Numbered from the stretch's first letter, positions 26,778 to 38,100 are shown. The stretch: 64,000 bases of DNA from Atopsyche davidsoni (GCA_022113835.1 JAILWY010000009.1:14112001-14176000), one strand, 5' to 3'. Notes: generated from the letters alone by a model not told the origin. Translations and numbers: made by a program.

Positions 26778-26987
26778 ATGCCTCACTTAAAAAAGAACGT
26801 TAAAACACTTTTTCACACGCTAAGAAATGAAAAAATACACAACAAATGTCTAGCTGAAATTGCAACTAAATACGCAAATAGCGATGTTGTTTTGCGAGTG
26901 AAATATTTCGGTGTGCAAGACCGCTTTGATGGTAACTGCCTTCGTGTTGAAAAAAAAATAAAAGATTTATATTTGTCTGCCATCTAA
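26778..26987 (+). CDS. Unrecognised 69-codon open frame
   Basis: Starts at a real ATG (MPHLKKNVKTLFHTLRNEKI...) and ends with TAA. Lys-rich, helical in character. It lies 300 bp after the MITE among other transposon relics, so a fragment of a transposon protein is possible. No family was recognised. Confidence 0.2.
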   Translation: MPHLKKNVKTLFHTLRNEKIHNKCLAEIATKYANSDVVLRVKYFGVQDRFDGNCLRVEKKIKDLYLSAI

Positions 26988-28598
26988 ATGGTAGTGTCGT
27001 GCGGTCCACAATATATAATCATGGAAATATTGTTTAAATAATAATCATCGAATTTAATTAATTTAGAAAAACAAACATATGTTTATGTGGCTGTACGCCA
27101 CTGATATAATATATGATATATTAATACAATATTTGTGTGCTTCTTTACTCAGGTTTTTTTCACCTGTTTTTTCTCCCTCGCTCCGTGCAGCACTGTGAAG
27201 GGATGCTGTGGGGGAGTATATAGGCTCCGTACCTCTCAGGCCGCGTCAGGCGCTATCCGCACCCCCATTGTCCTCCGTGGGAGCTCCCGCGTCCCGCTGC
27301 ATTGTCCGTTGAAAAGTAATTAATAATAATTACCATGTGGACAAGTCGCGGTTTAATTAATTTGAAATCCAACACAATGGGGATGATCGGTTACGCCATT
27401 ACCCGGAGGTCACCGGAGGTCGCGTCCGTAGTGACCTACCCTGGAGTTGTAACTTAAAAATAATTACTAACTAGCCTGTACTTAAATGGATGCCTAATAT
27501 TCGTACGCAAGTAATACTTACGTGGTTTTTTCTCATAGTTTATTAGATGCTGCTCACATTTTCTTTTATTCATTTCGATATTACCCTAACGGTGTTTCGT
27601 GATCTCGGGCAATATCTGGAAAATGCAATTATCATATATTTGATGCAAATGTGTTGAAACGAATATTCACACAAGTACATTATTTGAAAATTCGTATAGT
27701 TTATGTTTTTTTTTGTTGTAACATGGCCTCCTAATATTAATAATGATCTCTTCTTACAAACCCTCATATTATATGTATATTAAACCTTTATATATACTTT
27801 TGTGACTGGCAATTTTTTTCTTGCTGGTTACTGTGTATCCGTGATTTTGGTTTTTCATGTTTTCTACTCGAGAAGCACAAACTAAGGTAACACACTTATG
27901 AAACACGAAAGCATCCGGAAAATTTCATTACCGCACTTCCGGAATTCGCTCAAAAACGCACGAATTCTCACATTTTGTGATGGAGTTTTTTTAATTGTGT
28001 TTGTTTACCATGTCGGCTAATTGATTCTCGATATTACGCAATAAATATTACGCGTGCACATTGCAAATTTTGACTGTCAAATAATTACATTTTCGTTGAA
28101 TTACAATTTCTACGCTCTTCTTTGCAAGCAAAAACTTTATAAGCAATTACTACTTAATTAATCCGGTAATATTTTGCGTATGATTTATCACTTTTGAATT
28201 TTGATTCAAGCTCAACTCATTGCGTGGACTAATTAAGTAATACGTTTAAAATTAAAATTAAATTGTAACAAGCTGTAACACTTTCTAATCATAAAGGCTC
28301 CATTCAAGATGTTGGAATATCTTGTAATTTTGGAGAAATTTGTACCCTTGGGTAGGCGAACCAAATGTGTTCAACATTATATTTTATATAAACTTTTATC
28401 GTATTGTAAAGAAATTGACCCCTCAATATTATCAGTCAATTTTTTTTACACCAAGTGACAAAATAAAATATTTTTTGATGTTGATTGTGTTGTAATCGTG
28501 ATTTTTCTAATCTAGATTTTTTAATTATTAAAAAAATGTTAAATAATGAATACAATGAAAATAAAACAAGACGGACAATGTAGACTATTTTCTTAAAT
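26988..28598. other. Non-coding stretch
   Basis: GC-rich patch at 27150-27440, otherwise AT-rich. No gene recognised. Confidence 0.6.
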
Positions 28599-28930
28599 AG
28601 GTGTCCCAAAATTAACGCAAGATTTAAATTTGTCGCCATTATTGCAGTAAAGTTTTGGGAACACTTAAAATAAACAATTTGACAGCTGACAGTTTAGTTA
28701 AAACACTATTCCGACCATATTTTGTATGAAATTTTCGAACTGCGGCTACCAAGCTTTCATTATTTTTGAAATATTGTTCAACAATGAAGACACGTTGTTC
28801 TATCGTGTAACGCTCCATTTTTACTAACCCTAAACTGTCAGCTGTCAAATTGTTTTTTTTTTAAGTGTTCCCAAAACTTTACTGCAAAAATGGCGACAAA
28901 TTCAAATCTTGCGTTAATTTTGGGACACCT
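28599..28930 (-). mobile_element. 332-bp deletion derivative of a DUF4817-type transposon
   Basis: Inverted ends of about 100 bp: 28599-28697 and 28830-28930 match each other with only a few differences and start AGGTGTCCCAAAATTAACG. Between them lies the start of a transposase on the minus strand (ATG at 28818). The left flank shows TA before GGTGTCCC while the right flank shows TT, so the expected TA duplication is imperfect. This is an internally deleted, non-autonomous copy. Confidence 0.85.
28639..28818 (-). pseudogene. Truncated transposase N-terminus (DUF4817-like helix-turn-helix)
   Basis: Starting at the ATG at 28818, the first about 40 residues (MERYTIEQRVFIVEQYFKNN, then SLVAAVRKFHTKYGRNS) match the N-terminal DNA-binding helix-turn-helix I know as DUF4817, common in insect mariner-like transposases. 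After GRNS the frame runs into the opposite inverted repeat and ends, so the catalytic domain is missing. It cannot act as a transposase; a DNA-binding fragment could in theory be made. The family call is from recall of the motif, not a search. Confidence 0.7.
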
Positions 28931-29039
28931 TTATAATTGTTCATTGAAATATGTTGTTTACTGAAACCCAAGAGCAATCCACTCAAGACGGTAGATTTCC
29001 AGTATGTATTGTATTTAAATCTGTCGCTTCGATTTTTGA

Positions 29040-29320
29040 TGACTCCATTCTCTCACCTGACCTCCTCAGCCGATTGCTCACCAGGTAACTGTACCGCGTT
29101 GACTAATCCAATGAACCAGTCGCTGAATGTGCGAGAGTGCCCTTTATCAGGAGTGAGTCAGCCGCCGGGCGGACCTCTCGCAGGTAACAAGCTGGGGTCG
29201 TAAATATTTAAAGCACGTCCTCACCTGGAGCCGGCACTGTCGGCTGCAACGCTGAACTTTGTAATTTCCATTCGCGATATTCAGAAAATGGCCGCGTCAC
29301 TTGTCGCGCTCATGGAATGA
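29040..29320. other. GC-rich non-coding block
   Basis: Contains TAATCC, CACCTG E-boxes, TGAGTCAG and two weak acceptor-donor fusions (CACCAG|GTAACT and CTCGCAG|GTAACA). Candidate enhancer. Confidence 0.35.
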
Positions 29321-30302
29321 AATTGATTTCACAGTCAACGGTTAAATGTTGTGATAAACGAAATGCAGATTTCATAGCTGCTGCCATGATTTAAAAAAAA
29401 AACAATGACTCTTTGATATATATATTTATTATACATCATTGGGTAATTATTTTTTTGAATACCATATTAAATTACTCAATAGATTTGTATTACTGATTTG
29501 AAAGTATCTTGGTATTATTTTTAAGATTGAGACGCAGTGTCTTTAAAAATGCATTTGTAATTTCTGTGTGAAGTATTTATTATATTTATGACCAAACCGA
29601 AACAGATGGGCAGATTATATCGATTGAGTGGCTTCTTAGAACAGTGATTTCTACTTCGAAAACTTAATTGTCGTATTCAGAATCATTTACTGAGAAAATT
29701 TGAGTTCATTTTAAATTTAAGTGCAATGTATAAATCTAAGTACAGTTGGATTCAAATGATGTTACAACAAGCCTGTTATGAACTAACTATATTGCGTGGT
29801 TTTGTTGCCTTTCAATTAATTAAAAAAATTAAAAAGTAATAAAATAAAGTGATGCCTATGACGTCATTGAATCATGTATTACTTGGCTATACCAAATACG
29901 CATACATAAAACGGTAAATTATGATTCAACAGCTTACTGGATAGTGGATTTTATATTCAATTTGAAAGTATATATTACTGTTTTTATTAATTTAATTTTT
30001 CTATTAAATTTTATAGCAACTGTGTTTCATATCAAACTAATTTGTATTATCTTAAAGGTAAACATTTTGAGTAAATACAACATGACTATAAAGATTTTCT
30101 TTCCTTATTGTTGGCGCTCTATTCAAGCTAAATAGATAATGAAAATTTACTTGGAAAAACCTTTGTTTTAACGTAATAGACCCCACAGGCTTGTAACCTT
30201 TGCCCAGTCCTTACCGACTGGTTCGTAGTTCTATTGTAGATACCTGTTATATTTTCTACTTGTATCCAACAAAATATTAATTTTTTCTTTTGTTTGTTTT
30301 AG

Positions 30303-30337
30303 ATTATGCAGTAAAGGCTGGGAGTTTTAAAATCAAG
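30303..30337 (+). other. Candidate 35-nt micro-exon of a host gene
   Basis: A strong acceptor (branch-like TATTAAT, then an 18-nt pyrimidine run ending TTTTAG at 30302) and a strong donor (CAAG|GTAAGC at 30338) bracket 35 nt. Only the third frame is open, giving YAVKAGSFKIK and ending in phase 0. It could also be untranslated. The protein was not recognised. Confidence 0.4.
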
Positions 30338-33336
30338 GTAAGCATAAATCTTCATAGTGCCTTTTGTAAGTTTCTTTAAAATTAAAAATTAGAGTTAACG
30401 AGATGACTCAGCAGTTGCGAATTTTCAAACACACTCAAGACCATATTAAAACTCTCCTTATTATACAAGTTAACATTTCTCGGAGCAGTTTATTATCGCT
30501 AGAACTTTCATTGTATTCGAAGGTCGAATTCTATTCATCCAACGCCACAGCATTAAATACGTTGGAAATATTTTTTTTTTGATACATCCATTCACTCTTG
30601 ATGTGTGTTCACTCCTGGATGGAAGTCTTCCGGCGTTTACATTACGCATGTCGAACCTGCGCCAGTTCTTGTCATGATACTCCGCTTTTATTTAAGGTGT
30701 CAACAACTTTCTATTGACTTATCTTATGTACATGTCCATCATTTTTATCGACCGATAGCTTATTGATGTATCTAAAAGATATGAGTGATGGGCTATACTG
30801 TAACATTTACCATGCGGTTCTATTCACAGCCCACCTTGTAAACAATTTTCCAAAAATATTTTCATTATTTATATACTTTATAAACCGTGTGTATTTATTA
30901 TATCGACTTCATCTATTATTTTGTATCCTTGGTGTTATAAATCATCATAATATAATTAATAACCCAAGAAAAATTTCTAAAAAGTTCAACTAAAACTCAC
31001 TGTTATTTATTTCATATTTTTGATAAATATTGATAGAAATCAAATCAGTTTTAACTATGAATTCAATTGGGATGGCGTATTCATATTTAATTATCAAAAG
31101 TATCAAATACACGGCTATATAAATTTGTAGGGTAGAAACTAAGCCTACAGAAAAAAGAAAACTAGGCGTGACAATAGCGTGACAATGTTGTATATTTTGC
31201 TTAACAAAGGTAGGCACATAGTTGCCATATCTGGCTAACTAAAAAAGTAAATAGATTGTACAAGGAACACACCCAAGGTACGCCCATAATAAACACTCAC
31301 CTGCCGCATATCTCTACAAAAAACGATAGCATATAGGTTTATATTTGTGATAGGCGTGTTGTTTTACTAAAAAATTGCATCATATTGTATTATCTAAATT
31401 AAATATAATGTGTTATTATCTTCGTCATTATCTAACTATCATGTGTTAATATTTTTTTATAAAACAACTACCATTTTAAATTAAATAAAATTGATGTATT
31501 TTAAATTCACCAAATTCAAATTCATCGTGGATTAAATGCATAAGTTTTCAAATATATTTTTAACCAAAACTGCCAAAATTATGATAAAAATATTTTTTAG
31601 GCATTCTAACATTTTAATTTATCGTTACAACAATAATAGTTTAATTTATCGATATAAAACTGGTTTTTTCCTTTACTTCTATAATTAATTAGTTGAGATT
31701 ATTATTAGTTATTATGTCGGTATTACACATATTACACTATAAGATAATGATAAGAATGGAATTATAATGTGCTCAGAATTTGTATCGCCACAAAAAAGAA
31801 AAATAAAACTCTGTTTTGAGCTTCGGTGTTTGTAAATCTCTTGACAGAGTTTATTTATTGTGTAATTAATACAGTTGCGATTACTCATAAATAATGTTGT
31901 GAAATAAATCTCTTGTTGAGACAAAAAATATTATCGCTCAGTCTTGTTAATTCCCCTTTTTTACATTAAAAAAGACAAGAAAAAAGTGAGCCTACACGTT
32001 CGATTAATGGCACTTATAAAATTCTACATCAAAATTTGTTATTCTGTTTATTTTATGCCACCGCATTATTTTAAGAATGCCGTATAGTATTTTTTTTTTT
32101 ACTAAAAAAAAAAAACTAGTATTTATGTAAATTTGTAACCGTTGGTATAGTGGCACCATAAGCTCACTGATCGGTACTCATTAAAGGTATTCGCAGAGAC
32201 TAATTTATACCGACAATGAATATGTATATGATATACTAATAAAAAATAAAGCAATTATATTCGCAGGTGTTAGCGGGTGTTATATATGAAATTATATTTT
32301 TGACCATTCGACCCATCTTTAAGAACTGATGCCACTCGAAGAATAATGATCGTTCTAACAGAAACAATAAAAATAAATACAATGTCATGTTGACGAGTAC
32401 ATGACCTGTATATTAGTACTGAGAGTTTTTTTTTTTTTTTAAAAAGCTTAGTTATTGATTATGTTTATAGCTTGGTACATTCAACATTTGTAGTTATATA
32501 TATTTTAGTGAAAAAAGCGATTCGGTCAACAAAAGGATGGCACAGATGGCCTGAGAGTTCGCGTCCGGTCCATACGCAGCCCGTCGCGGTCCCCATTAAT
32601 CACCGGACTTTCTCTGTTGCGTCACGCCCCGCACGCACTCCCCACCGATGGTCTCTTAAGTTATTGATCTACGATATAGAAATATCGAAACCCATATCGG
32701 CAGCTCCGCTTCCTCCTGCCCGACTAAAAGCACTCCGGATATCTTGAAGTGCGATTAATCTCCATGGCGTGGACTTTGTTTTGTTTTCGAACTTGGCACT
32801 TCTGCTACTACTTCTACACAACTTGTCAACGTTTTTGTCTTCTGTATAGCATAACAACGATGTTATATAAAGTAGAAATAAATAGATCTAAATGAAATGT
32901 ATTTTGATCGCGCTAGCTCATACTGCCTGCAGATGTGCCCCATTGAGGTACGTCTTAATCGTGTAAAAACAATGTATCTCACGGCACCAGACAAATGATT
33001 GTTTGCTCTCTTGATAAAGATTACCTATTAAAGGTATTGTCTTGTGTTATGCTGTTTGCGCGGAGTACACGCGGTAGTAACGTAATGCTTGCTGGTGTCC
33101 CAATCCAATTTCCCCGGTAAGACGTTGCAGAGATTGCGCAAAGGGGATTCCGAGACTCCGAGTGCACGCTCCCCCGAGGTGTTACCATTGTATATGGCGG
33201 AGGCAGAGTGTGGACCCGCCGTAAGGCTGACTTTTTACTTTGGTTTTTGCTCGACACTCGAGTGCATGTACTTCATCGAGAATCACGCAAACAAACATAT
33301 ACCGCGTCCTTAAAATGCTTAAAATTATTTTGTGTG
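30338..33336. other. AT-rich host DNA before the Gypsy element
   Basis: GC-richer patches at 32520-32760 and 33050-33260. No gene recognised. Confidence 0.6.
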
Positions 33337-33340
33337 ATAT
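33337..33340. other. Target-site duplication ATAT, left copy
   Basis: ATAT lies immediately before the 5' LTR and again immediately after the 3' LTR. Four-bp duplications are usual for Gypsy integrases. Confidence 0.85.
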
Positions 33341-33373
33341 TGTTATGGCCCGCCCCGCACACATTTGTTTCAT

Positions 33374-33535
33374 GACAATAGTTCTTATGATTGCAAGGGA
33401 CGAAACGCCATTGTTCTAGTATCCTGTGCGATACTTTTGTTGTTTAAGTGAACACTGCCATTTGTCTTACGACTATAGTTCTAAGAATTAGAACAAGGGA
33501 TGAAACGCCATTGTTCTCGTATCCTGTGCGATACT
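33374..33535 (+). repeat. Internal imperfect duplication within the LTR
   Basis: Units 33374-33435 and 33471-33535 share the core ACGCCATTGTTCT followed by GTATCCTGTGCGATACT-like sequence, about 100 bp apart. The same pair is at 39362-39423 and 39459-39523. Each unit contains the short inverted repeat GTATC...GATAC. Duplicated LTR blocks often hold promoter or regulatory sites; that role is inference. Confidence 0.8.
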
Positions 33536-33677
33536 CTGACCCTTGCACACATGGTCTTGCAGAGCTCCGAAGATAGCTCGCCCAGGACAGATCACGACAG
33601 ACCACCGAAGGAGCGGTAGTCTCCCTGTCTTTGAAATAATAACTTAACACTGTAACCATTATAATATACCAGTGAAC

Positions 33678-33683
33678 AATAAA
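33678..33683 (+). promoter_or_regulatory. AATAAA polyadenylation signal in the 5' LTR
   Basis: AATAAA about 50 bp before the LTR end; same position as 39666-39671 in the 3' LTR, where it would act on the transcript end. Confidence 0.5.
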
Positions 33684-33737
33684 AGTGTCTTAACCAGTAC
33701 CCACCGCTTCTGATTTCTTCCCCGACACATAACAAAT

Positions 33738-33749
33738 TGGTGTCAGAAG
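33738..33749 (+). promoter_or_regulatory. Primer-binding site (tRNA-Leu-like)
   Basis: TGGTGTCAGAAG starts 3 nt after the LTR end. TGG pairs with the CCA tail of a tRNA. The remaining bases resemble the 3' acceptor end of leucine tRNAs as I recall them, so the tRNA identity is tentative while the site itself is secure from its position. Confidence 0.85.
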
Positions 33750-33825
33750 GAAGCGGGATATCCTTGAAATATCCCAAAGCAACGCTCGAAGAAAAAGCTA
33801 AATCGTCTTCAAGAACCTCATCACA

Positions 33826-33856
33826 GTACTAATTCAGCTGACTACGTCGCTAGTAC
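33826..33856 (+). other. Leader hairpin 1 with palindromic loop
   Basis: GTACTA (33826-33831) pairs with TAGTAC (33851-33856) around a 19-nt loop containing the self-complementary CAGCTG (33835-33840). Copy 2 keeps the pairing with a compensatory change. Confidence 0.5.
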
Positions 33857-33886
33857 GAGGAAGAGATCTTCAAGTACCTCATCACA

Positions 33887-33917
33887 GTGCTAATTCAGCT
33901 GACTACGTCGCTAGCAC
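33887..33917 (+). other. Leader hairpin 2 with palindromic loop
   Basis: GTGCTA (33887-33892) pairs with TAGCAC (33912-33917); CAGCTG at 33896-33901. Relative to hairpin 1, an A-U pair has become G-C by changes on both strands. Confidence 0.5.
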
Positions 33918-34156
33918 AAGGAAGAGATCTTCAAGAAACTCAAGTCATCGATAGGCGCAACATCGGAGAGACAACGTCGCCGAAATCAAGTGCCATCGGG
34001 AGACAGTTGGGGAAAGAAAAAAGAAAATCAAAGCAACACGGAACTGGACAAGATATTTTTGTAAGTGTATTGTAATTTATATTTTTTTTTCTCACAGTGA
34101 CAATTATCTATTATATATATTTTGCATTGTTAAAAATCAACTAAAAAATTCTAATC

Positions 34157-35134
34157 ATGGCAAAAAGCAAAACAAACAATCAAGATTTAGTTACAATTAA
34201 CTTTTTAACAACATTTATAACAGGGTTTGACGGAAAACCGGACCAGTTAAATAAATTTGTAAAAGATTGCGACTATGCTATGAGCTTAGCTAGTGATTGG
34301 CAGGTAGATATTTTATATAAATTTATTCAGACTAGAATCACAGGAAAAGCAGACGCTATCTTATCATGTAGACAAATAAATGACTGGAAAGGTTGCAAAG
34401 AATTTTTAATAGAAAACTTTTCTAAGACACAAACGTTTATGCAGTTGTTAAATGACATTAAAAACTGTAGGCAAAATAGGGGAGAAACTATCTTACAGTT
34501 TACTCAGAAAATAGAAAAATGTTACGCAGACTTATCAAGAGCAGCTAAAGCCGAAACAATCAATCAACAGGAATTAATCGGTCGGAGTGCTGTAATTAAA
34601 GACATAGCACTTCACGCGTTTATGACAGGCGTACAACCACAATTCGGTTTAATTTTGAGATCTAAAGAACCTAAAACATTCGAGGAAGCTTCGCAATTCG
34701 CAACGTACGAAGAAAAGTTTCAACCTTTATACACTAGGCAAAATAATCCCAGAGAATCTCAGAATAAAAATTGCTCATATTGTAAAAGAAACGGTCACAC
34801 GATTAATGAATGTTACGAGTTTAATAGAAAGCGAGAACCGCGTGTTTTACAAACCAGCATAGTCCCAAAAAGAACTCATGATAAATTTTGCACATTTTGC
34901 AAAATGAATAACCATAATACAGCCGAATGCAATAGAAAAAAATTTACGGAAAATCGCGTGTCTAATACGTCACGAGATAGAAACACTTTAGTTTGCTACT
35001 TTTGTAAGGAAACTGGGCACACGAAACATTATTGCCAAAAATACAAGAATTTAAACTCTCAACGCCCTTCACCAACTGCCGAGGTGAAGAGGGTCGAGAA
35101 TATAACGGCAGAGTTAAAAGAAGTCAAATTTTAA
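34157..35134 (+). CDS. gag: Gag polyprotein with three CCHC zinc knuckles
   Basis: A 325-residue structural protein expected to form the cytoplasmic particle and bind the element's RNA. The first two thirds are helix-rich and contain a Gypsy-type Gag core; the FDGKPDQLNKFV stretch near residue 25 resembles the usual start of that core. The C-terminal part has three perfect C-X2-C-X4-H-X4-C knuckles: CSYCKRNGHTINEC, CTFCKMNNHNTAEC and CYFCKETGHTKHYC. The ATG at 34157 is the first good start after the leader and is followed by an uninterrupted frame. The last about 40 codons overlap pol. A slippery TTTAAAC in the Gag frame (35050-35056) would divert a fraction of ribosomes into pol, so Gag ending at 35134 would be the major product. 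Assignment is secure from motifs and position. Confidence 0.95.
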   Translation: MAKSKTNNQDLVTINFLTTFITGFDGKPDQLNKFVKDCDYAMSLASDWQVDILYKFIQTRITGKADAILSCRQINDWKGCKEFLIENFSKTQTFMQLLNDIKNCRQNRGETILQFTQKIEKCYADLSRAAKAETINQQELIGRSAVIKDIALHAFMTGVQPQFGLILRSKEPKTFEEASQFATYEEKFQPLYTRQNNPRESQNKNCSYCKRNGHTINECYEFNRKREPRVLQTSIVPKRTHDKFCTFCKMNNHNTAECNRKKFTENRVSNTSRDRNTLVCYFCKETGHTKHYCQKYKNLNSQRPSPTAEVKRVENITAELKEVKF

Positions 35135-38100
35135 ACTTAAAAGTAATTACCGCATTTATAATAATAGAAATTAGAAATTGTAAACACGAGAAAAAATCTT
35201 TAAAATTATTAATCGATACTGCTGCAGATATAAGCTTAGTTAAACCATCATCTATTTGCGGAAAATCAATAGTCAATGATTCACAGAAAATCTTATTAAG
35301 AGGTATTACATCGGGAACAGCGCAAACATTAGGAGTCGTTGAATTGACCTTTGGAGTCGGCAACGAATCTGTCTCTCATCAGATGCACTTATTGCCATGC
35401 AATACGGAAGTTCCGCTTGACGGACTGTTGGGATCAGAATTCTTAAAAAACGCTAATGCCAAAATAGATTACGAGAATAATATGCTTTGGATAGGAAACA
35501 ATAGTTTGCCACTTCATTTCAAAGATGAGAATATCGTCAAGAAGTGTGCACCTATGTTAGTACAGGCGCGTTCAGAAACCATAATTAAAATAAATGTATT
35601 GAATCCAGAAATAGGAGAAGGAATAATACCTGAAAAGAAAATCATTCAAGGAGTGTATTTGAGTAAATGCATTAGTAAAGTTGATGAAAATGGAAAGGCT
35701 TTTGCAACAGTGTTAAATACATTGGAAAAACCTGTTGATATAACGGCATGTGATTTGTTTCTAGAAAATTTTAATGAAAATGAAGCGATAATGATAAAAA
35801 ATAATGATATTAAAAATAATGATTTTGAAAACGGCAATATTCAAAAAAGAAAATTAAAAAATAAAATATATAATGTATTAAACGTAAACAAGGTAGATAT
35901 TACGAAAAGGTTAAAGTTATTAGAAGAAAATTTAAGACTAGATCATTTAAATCCGGAGGAACGATCCTCTGTAAAAAATATTTGCTATAATTATAATGAC
36001 ATATTTCATTTAATAGGTGATCAACTCACGTATACTAACTCGATAAAACATGAAATAAATACAAGCGATAAAGGACCTATATTTACAAAAACTTATCGGT
36101 ACCCAGAAGTACACAAAGAAGAGGTTAATACTCAGATGCAGAAAATGTTAGATCAGGGAATTATTAGACCTTCTAATTCTGCATGGTCATCCCCTTTGTG
36201 GATAGTTCCAAAGAAAGATGATGCTTCAGGAAAGAAAAAATATCGAATCGTAATAGATTATAGAAAAGTAAATGACATAACAGTGGGTGATGCGTACCCG
36301 TTACCCAATATTACAGATATTCTCGATCAACTAGGACATTCAAAATATTTCACAACGTTAGATCTTGCATCAGGTTTCCATCAAATAGCGATGAAAGAAG
36401 AAGACTCTAAAAAAACAGCTTTCTCAACACCTAGAGGTCATTATGAATACACTAGGATGCCATTTGGGTTGAAAAACGCACCCGCGACATTCCAACGATT
36501 AATGAATAACGTATTGGCAGGAGTGCAGGGAATCAAATGTTTTGTATACCTAGATGATTTAGTTATATATGCTAGTAGCTTGGAATTACATGAACAAAGA
36601 CTTAATGAAATTTTTAAATTACTCAGAGAAAATGAACTAAAACTACAACCCGACAAATGCGAATTTTTAAGACAAGAAGTCACATATTTAGGTCATATAA
36701 TCACCGAAAATGGCGTAAAACCAGACCCAGGAAAAATAAGTGTAATAGATAATTATCCAAGACCAACGTGTGTAAAAGATATTCAATCATTTTTAGGATT
36801 GGTCGGTTATTACAGAAAGTTCATAAAGGATTTCAGTAACATCACAAAACCTTTAACAAGTCTTTTGAAAAAGGGAATATATTTTAATTGGGAGAAATCT
36901 CAACAGGAAGCTTTTGATATTTTAAGACAGAAATTAACGGATAAAACAATTTTACAATATCCCGATTTTACACAACCATTTTGTTTGACAACAGATAGCA
37001 GCAATTTTGCTGTCGGTGCTATTCTTAGCCAAGAAAAGAATGGTAATGATTTGCCTATAGCTTACAGCAGTCGTACTCTCAATAGAGCTGAATCAAATTA
37101 CTCGACTACGGAGCGAGAGTTGTTAGCGATAATACACGGTGTTAAACATTATAGACCTTATCTTTACGGAAGAAAATTCAAAATTGTAACTGATCACAAA
37201 CCATTAAAATGGTTATTCAACGTAAAAGATCCTAGTTCCAGATTAGTAAGATGGAAATTAAAACTAAACGAATACGACTACGAAATCACATATAAAGCAG
37301 GTAAAATGATATCTAACGCAGATGGATTATCTCGGATACGAATACCAGAATCGAAAGTTTTATATTTAAACGATATAAATAAAGATACATATGATGATTT
37401 TCTTAAATTTACAAATAGCAATTTAGAGCCGAATATTTATGACTATCAGGAAGTAGATGATAATCTATTGACTAGACGAGACAATATCTGTTTTACTACA
37501 TCAGCAGACTTAGAAAAAAACGATGAATTATCTGAAACGAATATGACAAACATAATAAACAATTACGAAGAACTCAAATCTAAAGTAAATAATATTGGAG
37601 ATATCTTAGTTAGCATTAACAACAACAATAATAAAATATATCAATTAGTAACTAAACAAAATCATTGGGACAACACTTCGTACAAAGATTTATTTTATGC
37701 ATTAGGAAATTTAAAAAATAAACTTGAAAACGATAATATTAATTCAGTATCATTCTCTACATTAGGATGCGTCAATGACAATTTGAAATGGGAAAAAGTA
37801 AGACAATTAATTCAATTCATATTTCGGAATAATAATATAAAAGTAACAGTTTGCAATAATAAAATAATAAGACCAACAAGGGAACAAATTAAAGATATTT
37901 TAGTAGAATACCACGATAGTCCCACAGCAGGACATTCAGGATTTCATAGAACATACAACAGAATTAAAATGAAATATTCTTGGAAAGGTATGAAAAAGGA
38001 AATTAGCGATTATGTTTCAAAATGCGAATCGTGTCAGAAAAATAAAATATCTAGAAAACGTTACATCCAACCAATGGAAATAACAACAACATCTAGTAAA

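Larger units (their letters stand above)
33341..33734 (+). repeat. 5' LTR of Gypsy element
   Basis: 394 bp, with terminal TGTTA...TAACA inverted ends. It carries an AATAAA signal at 33678-33683 and an internal imperfect duplication (33374-33435 and 33471-33535). By eye it equals the 3' LTR base for base. It should hold the promoter; I could not assign a TATA box or initiator with confidence. Confidence 0.97.
33807..33928 (+). repeat. Two tandem 61-bp repeats in the leader
   Basis: CTTCAAG begins at 33807, 33868 and 33929, giving two full 61-bp units and the start of a third, between the primer-binding site and gag. Each full unit contains a 31-nt hairpin candidate. The location is where retroelement packaging and dimerisation signals usually lie. 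Confidence 0.9.

Noticed and set aside
33444..33659. 71-codon minus-strand frame, repeated at 39432-39647
   Set aside because: It lies wholly inside the LTR and recurs because the LTR is duplicated; no protein features.
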